Shown here: positions 1 to 9,643 of the stretch, piece after piece
Numbering within the stretch: position 1 is the first letter of the stretch
Layout of the letters: each line of letters starts with the position of its first letter
From: Cryptomeria japonica
Taxonomy: Eukaryota; Streptophyta; Pinopsida; Cupressales; Cupressaceae
Direction of reading: 5' to 3'
Assembly (NCBI RefSeq): GCF_030272615.1
Contig: NC_081414.1
Location: 761,389,148 to 761,453,147, forward strand
Length of the DNA stretch: 64,000 nt
Position numbers and translations under genes: made by a program
Notes under the pieces: generated by a model
Told to the model about the DNA's origin: nothing
Database searches by the model: none
The model's input: the letters and a program-made list of their open reading frames with translations, nothing else

Positions 1-1269
1 AGGACCATGGCACCCGGAGTGCACATGGTCCCGGACATTTTTCCCAAAATTTTAGGAGCGCGATCCAATCATAAAATAAAGCTTAACCCAAGAAATTGGT
101 GGGAGATTCAATCTCTAAGTCGGCCTAAAGTGAAATTAAGACCTAGGGTTTCCTATATAAAGACTCTCTTTTCTCAATTGAAAGCATAATAGACATATAA
201 GGAAGAATCATGAATGGAGACAACAACAACAAGCAACAAGAAGGAAGGCATTGTAGCAAAAGAGAAAGTCTTGTGGGATCTTCAACAACACTCAACATCC
301 ATTAATCAAGCATTCAATTTCATTCATCAACTTAGGGCTTTGAAGACATAGAAGAACAATAAGAGATCACCAACTGAAGATTGGCTTGTACCCCTCCCTT
401 GGGGTTGGGTATGGTTTCATGTTGTTTTCATGTCTTTGCACAAGCTTCATTACATCTTTTCCACTCATGCTTTAGATCACTTTGCATCTTGATTTAGAGC
501 ATTTTACTTTGTCAATTACAAGCAATTAGGGTTTACCTTGTAGGTTGCTCTAGTTTGCTTACTTTCATTTTAGGATCTTGCACACACACAAGGTCCGCAC
601 ACAAAACTTTTACTATATAACTTGGCTATTCGTGGAGGTGGAAATCACCAAAGTAGGGGTTTGACTAAGGCAAAACCCTATATAGCCACCTACAACCCTT
701 TTCAGATAGAAGTGTAGATTTCCGAATTTGAAGGACGCCGCAAGTTGCAGATCCGACGGAAGCGGACCGAGACAAAACTTCACACCAAATTCCAACCCAG
801 AAGCTAGGATAGAGGCGTGGGGCACCCTGGTCTTGCCGGGACAGGGGTGCTGGGCGCCCTGGTCCCTGTCCATTTCAGTGAATTTTGGCAGTTTCAGAGG
901 TAGCAGCTTCAGTATTTCAGGCTTCCGGCTTCAACGGCAGATCTTGTAGAATCAAATCCATTCAAGGTACACATTTACATTTCTCCTCTTATCCTTACAA
1001 TTGTTCATCATTAAATCTCAATTCTACAATCTTGTGCTCAAAGTTACTAGTTCATACTTACACTTTAGGGTTAATAGTTGAACTTACATCATTCTATCTA
1101 TCATTTGCAACAAAGGAATAGAAATCCTAATAGGTAGCCCATGGCTCTCTCTTCCACAAAAAGAAGTAGCCAATTGTGTGATACCTCTAGGCTCTTTCGT
1201 ATTCCACAAGTGTGTGATTGAAAGTGAGATTAGGGCATGTTTGCTTAGTGTCACTTTTTCCCCCACACA
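1..1269 (+). repeat. 5' LTR of element A (left-truncated by window)
   Basis: Base 1 aligns with 7060 in the 3' LTR, so about 385 bp of U3 are missing. The LTR ends in CCCCACACA just before the primer site. It contains a TATA box, a GC-rich block around 815-870 with repeated GGxxCCCTGG words, and the shared ending with a C-run. Short ORFs here, including one on the minus strand at 613-873, look like chance frames because they are not preserved between the two LTR copies. Confidence 0.88.
153..162 (+). promoter_or_regulatory. TATA box of element A 5' LTR
   Basis: CTATATAAAG lies in a conserved stretch shared with the 3' LTR (7213-7222). It sits at a plausible U3/R distance and would drive transcription to the right through the 1588-4785 reading frame. 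Confidence 0.6.
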
Positions 1270-1273
1270 TTTT

Positions 1274-1293
1274 TGCTAAACCTGATGTGAACT
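1274..1293 (+). other. Primer-binding site of element A (degenerate tRNA-Trp type)
   Basis: TGCTAAACCTGATGTGAAC starts 4 nt after the LTR. It is a degenerate form of the TGGTGAACCCGAC motif that also follows the LTRs of elements C and G. From memory of plant tRNA-Trp (3' end ...GTCGGGTTCACCA) this complements that tRNA. The A copy has several mismatches. Confidence 0.5.
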
Positions 1294-1587
1294 CCAATTC
1301 TGATTTATAATTTGAGTGTTTATGCTATTTCAAATTCAAATATTTATTTACAAGTTTTAATTTCTTGCAAGATTCAAAAATTTAGAGGAAATTTTTGCTA
1401 AAACCCTAATTTTTCAATTCAAAGTTGAACTTGTGGATAGCTTAATTGGGATCAATAATCTCAAATCTGATTTAGGAACTCATTTGAATCATAAATTTCA
1501 TTTTCTAAATCTACATTCTAAGTTCTTGCATTGAACATTTCCTTCTATTTTGCATGTGTTATCATTTGAAAGAGGAAAATTGTTGTC

Positions 1588-3807
1588 ATGATGCATTCAT
1601 TTCATAGATGTGATAATGGGTTAGCTTCCCTTGTTTCAATTTTTCCTTCTCCTAAAGAACCTCCCCCCATCTATAACAACATTTTAGTGCCTAAAAGAGT
1701 TGCTACCAATCCCTTTGAGACTCTCCCATGCTCTAAGGATGAAGACTTTAAGAGTGATCTTGACAATTCTCCTAAAATGTGCCCTTCCTATTTAGCTATC
1801 CTAGAGGAAGAGAATGATATCATAAACACCTTTCTTAATGTTACTTCACCTTCCCTACAGGATGCCTCTCTAAGTGAAAAGGTATTGATGGACATTGACT
1901 TATTTTCTCCTAAAGTTGGTCCTTCCAATGGGGGCATGTTAGTGCAACAAGAGGTTATGAACACTTCTTTCAAAGATCTCCTTCCTAAGCGTGAATCGTT
2001 GGAGAAATATGTTCATGTTCCTCCTAAAAAACACTCCCTTCATGAGGATCGTTTTGTGCAAGAAGATGACATTATCCCTACATTTCCTAGTGATGGCATT
2101 TCCTTTTCCAACAAAATTCCCACTAGAAATGATGAATTAATGATAAATGCTTACCCTTCTCCTAAAGTTTGTCTTACCCATAAGCATCCCTTAGAGAAAG
2201 AAGATGAAATAATAAGCAATTTCCTTAATTCTCTCTCCCCTAAAGATCATATTGAACATATTTTGAGGAAAGAGGATGAGTTTAACACATCTATTGATGC
2301 TCTCTCTCCTAAGGATGAGGAATTAATAAACAATGTTATCTCCTCTCCCGAAATTGACAATACTTCAAACATTCCTTTCAACAACCTCACTATTTGGGAT
2401 GAACCATTAGAAGAAGGTGTAGATTATTCTCTACCCCATGAGAGAACCCTAGCCAAAGGGGATGAAATCAATATTGAAAACTCCCTTGATAGTTTCTCAC
2501 CTTCCTTGAATCTCAATTATTCTCCCTCTAAAAATAAAGCATCTCCCTCTCCTCGACTTGGTTCTACTCATAAGGATACCCTAGTTCAAAGCAAGATGGT
2601 TAACATCTCTTTCAAAGATATCCCTCTCAAAAGTGAGACTTTAGAGAGTAATGTTGATCCTTCTCCTAGAGAGTTTATTCCCCATGTAGATCCTTTGATG
2701 ATAGAGGATGATATGACCTTTCCTAGTATTACTCTTCCTACTAGAACATCAATTCCTACCCCTTGTCTCTCTCCTAAAATTGATTTAATCCGTGATAAGA
2801 TTTTAGTGCAAGAGAAGACTATCAATAATTATTCCAAAACTTTTGTTCATTCCTCTAAACCATCCTCAATCAATTTGATACATGTGAATGAAACACCTAA
2901 CAAACCTCTCTTCACTGTCCAAGGTGCTTGTCCTTCTCAAAATTCTCAACCTTTAAATAAGCCTATCTTAGTGGTTCAAGGTGGTTATGCTAATGATTCT
3001 TTTTGCACTCCTAAGAAACCTATTATTACTGTGCAAGGAGGTTATTATACTAAGAGCCCTTATGAGTATGCTAAGCAACTGACTAGAGAGAGTTATAATG
3101 TGGTTGCTCATACCTATAACACAAGAAACAATAGGCAACCTAATCCTCCTCCAGTTGTCCCAACTTCACTTCCTCCTTCCCAACCTATTCTTCCTCAAGC
3201 TCCTCGTATTTCACAAATGCTTAGTAAGGACTATGATCTTTTTGAACAACTTAAAACTACTCCGGCTAAGATTTCTATTTGGGATTTAGTTCAAACTTCA
3301 CCTGCCTATCATGGGATGTTACAAGATGCTTTAAAAAATTTAGATGTCCCACCTGCAGTGACACCTAATAATAATAATAATAACATGGCTTCCCTGATTG
3401 ATTCTACAAGCAAACCCAAAGCTCAAATTGTGTTCACACAAGATGAGTTACCTTCTCATGAAATTCAAAATCAATATGATCCTCTTATGATTGTAGTTAT
3501 TATCAATGAAAGTTCTATAAGACGAACCCTTGTGGACAATGGATCTGGCCTTAATGTTTGTAGTATTGATTTATTGGACAAGCTTAATGTGGATCATTCT
3601 CTCATTAAAAATTCTTCTATTTCTATTCGGGGCTTTGATAATGTTGGTAAAGAATGTTTGGGTATCATAACCTTACCTATTATAGTAGGTCCTGTTACTT
3701 TACCTACACCTAGTCATGTCATCTCTGGTAATTTGACTTACAATCTTCTATTAGGGAGACCTTGGCTTCATAGTATGCAAGTTGTCCCCTCAACTTTGCA
3801 TGGGTGA
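1588..3807 (+). CDS. Element A polyprotein, part 1: repetitive acidic region plus retropepsin-like domain
   Basis: This 739-codon frame starts at the ATG at 1588; a second ATG follows immediately. Residues about 20-400 are low-complexity, with many degenerate copies of a unit built around 'SPK' followed by an acidic KEDE/QEDD stretch. Residues about 430-480 repeat a VQGG motif. Residues about 545-600 hold the 'YDLFEQLKTTPAKISI' and SPA..L region that precedes protease in Tat-like elements, and the same block occurs in element E. The protease active site is at residue 650, VDNGSGLN, where related copies read DGGAGLN, and the domain ends in LLGRPWL. No capsid domain or zinc knuckle is present. 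A single TGA at 3805-3807 separates it, in the same frame, from the G-patch region. It may be an active polyprotein with a recent nonsense mutation; its role is unknown. Confidence 0.7.
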   Translation: MMHSFHRCDNGLASLVSIFPSPKEPPPIYNNILVPKRVATNPFETLPCSKDEDFKSDLDNSPKMCPSYLAILEEENDIINTFLNVTSPSLQDASLSEKVLMDIDLFSPKVGPSNGGMLVQQEVMNTSFKDLLPKRESLEKYVHVPPKKHSLHEDRFVQEDDIIPTFPSDGISFSNKIPTRNDELMINAYPSPKVCLTHKHPLEKEDEIISNFLNSLSPKDHIEHILRKEDEFNTSIDALSPKDEELINNVISSPEIDNTSNIPFNNLTIWDEPLEEGVDYSLPHERTLAKGDEINIENSLDSFSPSLNLNYSPSKNKASPSPRLGSTHKDTLVQSKMVNISFKDIPLKSETLESNVDPSPREFIPHVDPLMIEDDMTFPSITLPTRTSIPTPCLSPKIDLIRDKILVQEKTINNYSKTFVHSSKPSSINLIHVNETPNKPLFTVQGACPSQNSQPLNKPILVVQGGYANDSFCTPKKPIITVQGGYYTKSPYEYAKQLTRESYNVVAHTYNTRNNRQPNPPPVVPTSLPPSQPILPQAPRISQMLSKDYDLFEQLKTTPAKISIWDLVQTSPAYHGMLQDALKNLDVPPAVTPNNNNNNMASLIDSTSKPKAQIVFTQDELPSHEIQNQYDPLMIVVIINESSIRRTLVDNGSGLNVCSIDLLDKLNVDHSLIKNSSISIRGFDNVGKECLGIITLPIIVGPVTLPTPSHVISGNLTYNLLLGRPWLHSMQVVPSTLHG

Positions 3808-4785
3808 GTCAAATTCATTTATGACAATATAACATACACCTTGCTAGCTGATACTAATCTTCAAGAACCATTACGAACTGGATCTTCTTGTTCAACTACT
3901 TCCAATCCTTCTACCACTTCAAATGCATCTACTTCCTTTAAGGATTTTGTCCCCTCTAGTACTCTTGATCCTTCTACTCAATCAGAATCTTCTCCCAAAG
4001 ATATCTTTTCTCCCGAAAAGGCTCTCTTAGATGATGATTGGGGATCTTTAGACTTTAACCCTACTTTTGTAGGAGAATATAGTGTGCCTAAGATTGAGAA
4101 GGGAAAATCTAAGGAAGAAACTAAAGAGAAGCCCACTTTGTCTAAGCAATTCAGTAACAACTTTGTGGCTACCTCCGAGTCAAATAACTCTTCAACATCT
4201 TCCTCTAATACAAATAGCACTGAGACCTATGGGGCATCACCATCTCTCTCTGATTTAGCATCCCTTTATGGTCGTGGTTTTCACATTTTGGCTAAGAGTG
4301 GCTATAGTGGAAATGGTTGTGGCACAAATGAACAAGGAATTAAAGTTCCTTTAGAACATAACATGCATGAATATTCATTTGGACTTGGATATAATCTTTC
4401 TAAGCCCACCAAAGCATCTAAAAGACCATCTCTCAATGTGAATGCTATATTTAGTAGTGATGATGATCTCACTTCAACTAAATCATCTTCTACTTCTATC
4501 AACTCTCATTCCCCTCATAAGGAAATCTTGGCGATGAACAAATCTCTTTATGAATCCCCTCAAATTTCTAAATCCACTTATGAATCTTTATCTCCTATTC
4601 ATCATAAAGTCCTTTCCTCCAGGGATAAGGCTCTAATAAATTACACTCATCCCTCTTCTAAGATTTCTTGTGACTTTTCTTCTTCAATTTTTATAATTTT
4701 ATACATGTTTTTGATCTCACATATAGTTGAGCATTTAGCATGTCATATTCAAATACCTCATTCAATCTATCATGTCTTTAAATAA
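3808..4785 (+). CDS. Element A polyprotein, part 2: G-patch-like domain
   Basis: The reading frame of part 1 continues after its TGA and stays open to 4785. The first 140 or so residues are rich in Ser/Thr. At about 4270-4395 there is a G-patch-like block: a hydrophobic start, 'LAKSGYSGNGCG', 'GIKVPLE', and a closing GLGYN. This follows the family pattern of aromatic-x-x-G-x-G-x-G, then G-x-x-x-P, then GLG(Y/F). G-patch domains are glycine-rich RNA- or helicase-binding modules; in betaretroviruses one lies directly after the protease, the same order as here. The tail is Ser-rich, followed by a hydrophobic stretch (4680-4720) of unknown meaning. The G-patch call rests on motif reading only. 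Confidence 0.55.
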   Translation, partial: VKFIYDNITYTLLADTNLQEPLRTGSSCSTTSNPSTTSNASTSFKDFVPSSTLDPSTQSESSPKDIFSPEKALLDDDWGSLDFNPTFVGEYSVPKIEKGKSKEETKEKPTLSKQFSNNFVATSESNNSSTSSSNTNSTETYGASPSLSDLASLYGRGFHILAKSGYSGNGCGTNEQGIKVPLEHNMHEYSFGLGYNLSKPTKASKRPSLNVNAIFSSDDDLTSTKSSSTSINSHSPHKEILAMNKSLYESPQISKSTYESLSPIHHKVLSSRDKALINYTHPSSKISCDFSSSIFIILYMFLISHIVEHLACHIQIPHSIYHVFK

Positions 4786-6654
4786 CATTAATGGCTGTTA
4801 TGTTGCTCATCATTATGTGACATTGGTAGCTCATTTACTGGGGGCTCATTGTCATTCATGATGGTACAATTTCAAGTGCAATCATATTTTTGAAGCAACA
4901 TAATAGCCTAATTTTCTATGTTATCTCTTGTTCCTATGGGGACAAGAGTGATTTCATACATCTCTTCTTTTTATGATTAAAATTTCCCTTTGGGGTAATA
5001 GTGTGGAAATATTGATCATCTTTTCTTTAGAATCCTCTTTTCCTAGATATGGGAGAAGATGTGCCTTCTCTTTCTTATCCTACCCACTTCTTGTGAGGAG
5101 AATTTTACATACACTAATGTCTTGCTTGCATGAACTCATGTGAGTATGTAGTACATTTTTCTTATGTCTAAATCTCTCTCTAGAAGATTGTGTAAGTCCT
5201 TCTCATTGTCCTTATCCTTGGGAGGCAATGATCTTTCCTTATTTTTATCTAAGGATCCACTTTTTCCTATTTCGTGGATGGTGTGAACTTTATTACTTGA
5301 TGTTATTCCTTGTATGCATTTGTTGTTGTTTGTTCAAGGATTCTCTCTTACAAGAGGTGTAAGTCCTTGACTACAACCTCTTTTGCACTTGGTAAAATAC
5401 ATCCATAATGAATTCACTCTCCCAATTGGGTTAAAAAGAGCATCATCCTTCATTAAGAATCACTTTCACCTCGCAAAAGAAGGAAGTATTGCATTCTTAT
5501 TCTCTTCTTTGTCTTATTCTAGAAGATGTTATATTTGTCTAAGGCAATTCCTCTCGGGGATAGGTGTCTTTTGTACAAAGATCTCTTCTCCTCTAAGGAT
5601 CTCCTTTACACATACTACAAGATATCCCTTTTCAACTATCTTATCCTTGCTTAAAGAGTACAAAACTCTCTTGCTTGGATCTATGACATTGTTGCATTTT
5701 TGGGATATCTTCTTTTGTGATGAAGGTAGGTATCCTTGTTCTACTTTGCTTATGACATAAACATTACACTTTTTGAGCAATGGGTCATTCTTGGAACTAG
5801 AGCACAGACTCTTAGAGCGAGATGTCTCCATTTTTCTTTTATGCAAGGTGATTATTCTCGGAACCAGAGCACAGACTCTTAAAGCGAGATGTCACGCTTT
5901 TGTACTATACATATACAGGTTGTAGCATACTCGGGCATAGACTCCTATGAGGTTCTTCTAACCTCACTTACACACACATGCACGAGGTTGAGTGGAACTA
6001 GCGGCATAAGGCTAGACTTTCTCACTCTCCTCCCTTACATGGATCACCTAGATAGACTCTAGGGGCTAGTTTTCCGTGTCCTTTTTCCCATGGATCACCT
6101 AGACAAGATCTAGGGGTGAGAAGTCCATGTTTTCTCTCTCACTATTCTTCTCATGGATCACCAATGTGTGTATTCATGCTTTTTTCCTTTCTTTTCTTCT
6201 CTTTGCATTTTGTTTCCATTTACATCCTTCATCTTGTGTTAGAGAACTCTCAAATCCTCACACTCTTTGTTGTGTTGGAATTGAGATTTAGTCCTCTTTC
6301 TTACCAAATGATTCTCCATTAGTTTCTGATCTCATATCAAATCTTCTTGTGAGCATTTGTCATCAATATTCTTTAACAATTCGAAGTGGTAAACATGATA
6401 CCCTATTTCAACTCACTAAAATTAGCAAGTTGAAACAGGGGGGGGCATATAGCTACCCTCGAATTTTCATCACCTTCCTTAGTAAGCATTAGGTGATTTT
6501 GTGATCTAACATGTGGTTTTGTAGGTTGTGGTTCCCAACTGAGTACTGCAGATGCCACTGGGGGCTTCATCCGACAACTTATGGATATATCCTTTTTCAA
6601 ATAATGTTTACTTTTATGTACTTTAGCTTGCATATGCACGTAGTGTTCATATGA
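4786..6654 (+). other. Element A 3' non-coding region
   Basis: About 1.9 kb lies between the last convincing codon and the polypurine tract. It is pyrimidine-rich. ORFs of 125 and 68 codons at 5383 and 6116 have no recognisable domain and look like chance. It contains the repeat cluster at 5788-6160 and a second G-run (6431-6446) that resembles a polypurine tract but lies about 230 bp upstream of the LTR. RT and integrase would normally occupy this position. Confidence 0.55.
5788..6160 (+). repeat. Degenerate short tandem repeats in element A 3' region
   Basis: The words AGCACAGACTCTTA and AGCGAGATGTC occur together twice (about 5800-5833 and 5859-5892). They are followed by three copies of CATGGATCACC (about 6039, 6089 and 6152), the first two each followed by CTAGA and a TCTAGGGG word. 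They lie between the coding region and the 3' LTR. Confidence 0.6.
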
Positions 6655-6674
6655 CCGCTAAAGTGGGGGCTAAA
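6655..6674 (+). other. Polypurine tract of element A
   Basis: A purine run with AAAGTGGGGGC stands directly before the TGTAGTG that opens the 3' LTR. This is the expected site for plus-strand priming. Confidence 0.6.
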
Positions 6675-8330
6675 TGTAGTGTGGTAAATTGTACGCACTT
6701 GCTAGGGTGGTACAATTTCACACCTAGTTTAGCACCCGCCTTGGCGCATTTTGCATTTTGCATTGCATTTCCCCTTTAGCACTTACTTAATTAAATTAAT
6801 TAGGTCTAAGGTTCTATTTTATCATCTCCCATATCATAAAGTTGGGCCCTTTTCATTAAAGTGTGCCCCTTTCATTTTATTCTTCCAATACATCATTTAA
6901 TCTAAAACCCTAATTAGGTCCTATTTTGAACTTTAAGGCCTGATTTCGGGGGTCAAAACATCTTGAAATCAGCTGTAACTTCGGGATTCTCTCTAAAATA
7001 ATCATATCCGACGGCCCTGAAAATTTGGTGAAAAGTTGTCAGGACCATGGCGCCCAGAGAGGACCATGGCGCCCGGAGTGCACACTGTCCTAGATATTTT
7101 TCCCAAAATTTTAGGAGCGTGATCCAATCATAAAATAAAGCTTAACCCCAAGAAATTGGTGGGAGATTCAATCTCTAAGTCGGCATAAAGTGAAATTAAG
7201 ACCTAGGGTTTCCTATATAAAGACTCTCTTTTCTCAATTGAAAGCATAAGAGACATATAAGGAAGAATCATGAATGGAGACAACAACAACAAGCAACAAG
7301 AAGGAAGGCATTGTAGCAAAAGAGAAAGTCTTGTGGGATCTTCAACAACACTCAACATCCATTAATCAAGCATTCAATTTCATTCATCAACTTAGGGCTT
7401 TGAAGACATAGAAGAATAATAAGAGATCATCGACTGAAGATTGGCTTGTACCCCTCCCTTGGGGTTGGGTATGGTTTCATGTTGTTTTCATGTCTTTGCA
7501 CAAGCTTCATTACATCCTTTGCACTCATGCTTTAGATCACTTTGCATCTTGATTTAGAGCATTTTACTTTGTCAATTACAAGCAATTAGGGTTTACTTTA
7601 TAGGTTGCTCTAGTTTGCTTACTTTCATTTTAGGATCTTGCACACACACAAGGTCTACACACACAACTTTTACTATACAACTTGGCTATTCATGGAGGTG
7701 GAAATCACCAAAGCGGGGGTTTGACTAAGGCAAAACCCTATATAGCCACCTACAACCCTTTTCAGATATAAGTGCAGATTTTCGAAGTCGAAGGATGCCA
7801 CAAGTTGCAGATCCGACGGAAGCGGACCGAGACAGAACTTCACACCAAATTCTAACTCAGAAAGCTAGGACAGGGGTGTGGGGTGCCCTAGTCCTGCCAG
7901 GACAGGGGCGCTGGGCGCCCTGGTCCTTGTCCATTTCAGTGAATTTTTGCAGTTTCAGAGGTAGCAACTTCAGTATTTCAGGCTTCCGGCTTCAGCAACA
8001 GATCTTGTAGAATCAAATCCATTCAAGGTACACATTTACATTTCTCCTCTTATCCTTACAATTGTTCATCATTAAATCTCAATTCTACAATCTTGTGCTC
8101 AAAGTTACTAGTTCATACTTACACTTTAGGGTTAATAGTTGAACTTGCATCATTCTATCTATCATTTGCAACAAAGGAATAGAAATCCTAATAGGTAGCC
8201 CGTGGCTCTCTCTTCCACAAAAAGAAGTAGCCAATTGTGTGATACCTCTAGGCTCTTTCGTATTCCACAAGTGTGTGATTGAAAGTGAGATTAGGGCATG
8301 TTTGCTTAGTGTCACTTTTTCCCCCACACA
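6675..8330 (+). repeat. 3' LTR of element A
   Basis: The LTR is 1656 bp, from TGTAGTGTGG to CCCCCACACA. Bases 7060-8330 match the 5' copy. At 7041-7078 a 19 bp unit containing GGACCATGGCGCCC is duplicated in tandem. The opening TGTAGTG is shared with the LTR of element C, which suggests that A and C are related families. Confidence 0.85.
7213..7222 (+). promoter_or_regulatory. TATA box of element A 3' LTR
   Basis: The same CTATATAAAG as in the 5' LTR, conserved with its surroundings. Confidence 0.55.
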
Positions 8331-8425
8331 CTTACCCTTTGACTCATCTTTCTTCTGAACTCATCAAAATATTTGTTTAGTACTTCAGGGTAACTGGTTT
8401 CAATGGCTTGTATGCTTTCCTTGAT

Positions 8426-9244
8426 CTACTTGGTTACCGGTTGGTCAGGAGACCACTGGACATCTTTTACTCCAGGAAAGTAGCCTTGGAAATAGAAAAA
8501 AAACCCAGCCAATAGTTGTCCGAATTTGAATCTCAGTGCATTATCCTGTTTAATCGACTTCATATTAGACAGGAGTTGCCTTTGCATACCGGTGCATAGG
8601 TCAAATGATGCGTCTTCTTTAATCATGCGGTAAGCGGCATTTACCACTACAACAGATACAAAATTAATCTTGCTGGTTGAGAATGTTTTGTAGCCTATCA
8701 CTATGCAGGTGTATTTCACCAGATCATCCTTGATAGGATTAACTGTCATACCCCGTGAGTCACTTGTTGAACTGGTGAGCTTGGCCATTTTGGTTTTACT
8801 TACCATTCTTAGGGCTGGCACTTCCCCTATGTTGCAAAAATAGGTTACTGCATGAATTGCCTGAGGCGTGATATCATGCGTCCTCTCCAGGTACATCTTG
8901 TCACCATGGACTCTGCTCAAAATGATCTTGATATGATCCTCCGTAAAATCTTCTAGAAAGTATGCTGCATTATGGAGTTTCTTCTTCTCTAAGATACTAA
9001 ACTCCGGTTTGATCTTCTTGTCCTTGCCGCAAAATAAACCTAACTAGGTGTGAATAGATAAAGACCCTAGGTCTTCTATTTTGCAATCAATATAATCTGA
9101 AATTCCTTCTTCAACTATGACTCCAGCCGGAACTTGTGATAAGGCATTATATTTGGACTTCCTCTGAATAAAACTTTCTGACTCAATGGATGTACTAGAA
9201 CTGGTATGAGATGCGGAAGCCATTGTTGAGTATTTCAAAACCAT
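8426..9244 (-). pseudogene. Unassigned ORF of element F, one in-frame stop
   Basis: From an ATG at 9244 (or 9223, before a Ser-rich stretch), the frame runs to 8426 with one TAG at 9044-9046, about 273 codons in all. I do not recognise the family. The protein has a Ser-rich start, a charged middle ('FLEDFTEDHIKIILSRVHG'), then a hydrophobic part with VKYTCIVIGY and a Phe-rich patch (AGFFFYFQGYFPG). It lies where pol would be in a copia element but has no pol motif. A TATA-like box about 210 bp upstream suggests its own promoter. It could be a captured host gene or an accessory transposon ORF. Confidence 0.5.
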
Positions 9245-9452
9245 GAAAAATACCTTTACAACGCGAATTTAGGGCTTCCTGATTCTGCTTCACTCCACTC
9301 TCTGTCGGTTACCAAATCACCGCTTTGTGTTCTCCACGACTGCTTGCAAACTAGATTTGAATCTCCTTCAAGATTTATCAATTTCTTGAAATCTTAGCTC
9401 AAATCGCCTTTTCTTCGCTCAAAAATAGATAGTGAGAAATGATTTGAAATAT

Positions 9453-9461
9453 GCTTTTATA
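9453..9461 (-). promoter_or_regulatory. TATA-like box upstream of the unassigned F ORF
   Basis: On the minus strand TATAAAAGC lies about 210 bp upstream of the ATG at 9244, in the 400 bp gap between the zinc-knuckle ORF and the unassigned ORF. The rest of the gap (9245-9643) is AT-rich leader-like sequence without another ORF. Confidence 0.4.
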
Positions 9462-9643
9462 CATGTCTCTCACCTACCACCATTAATGCTCCTCTATTAG
9501 GGCGTAAACCCTAATTTGCCTCTTTTACCATTTTTGGTCTTCTGCCAAGCGACAGGTATCACATACCAGTTAAGGTCTTTTATCGGTGTAACCAGGTGTT
9601 CACAATCATTTTGCCATTTTCTCCCCCTAAGCTTCTTTGGAGC

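Larger units (their letters stand above)
1..8330 (+). mobile_element. Element A: non-autonomous Ty3/gypsy (Tat-like) LTR retrotransposon
   Basis: Direct repeats at 1-1269 and 7060-8330 match closely along their length, so they are the two LTRs of one element; the left one is cut by the window edge. Between them lie a primer site, one long reading frame (with a single internal stop) carrying a retropepsin-like and a G-patch-like domain, a 1.9 kb non-coding part and a polypurine tract. I see no Gag capsid, reverse transcriptase, RNase H or integrase, so the element must be mobilised in trans if at all. The LTRs differ at several dozen positions by eye, so it is not very recent. The duplication predicted after the right end is CTTAC (8331-8335); its partner is outside the window. 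It is inserted next to element F. Confidence 0.85.

Noticed and set aside
613-873. Minus-strand ORF in the LTR of element A
   Set aside because: Not kept open in the second LTR copy and no domain; a chance frame.
5383-5760. 125-codon plus-strand ORF in the 3' region of element A
   Set aside because: No recognisable domain and pyrimidine-driven composition (Phe, Leu, Ser); I treat it as non-coding.
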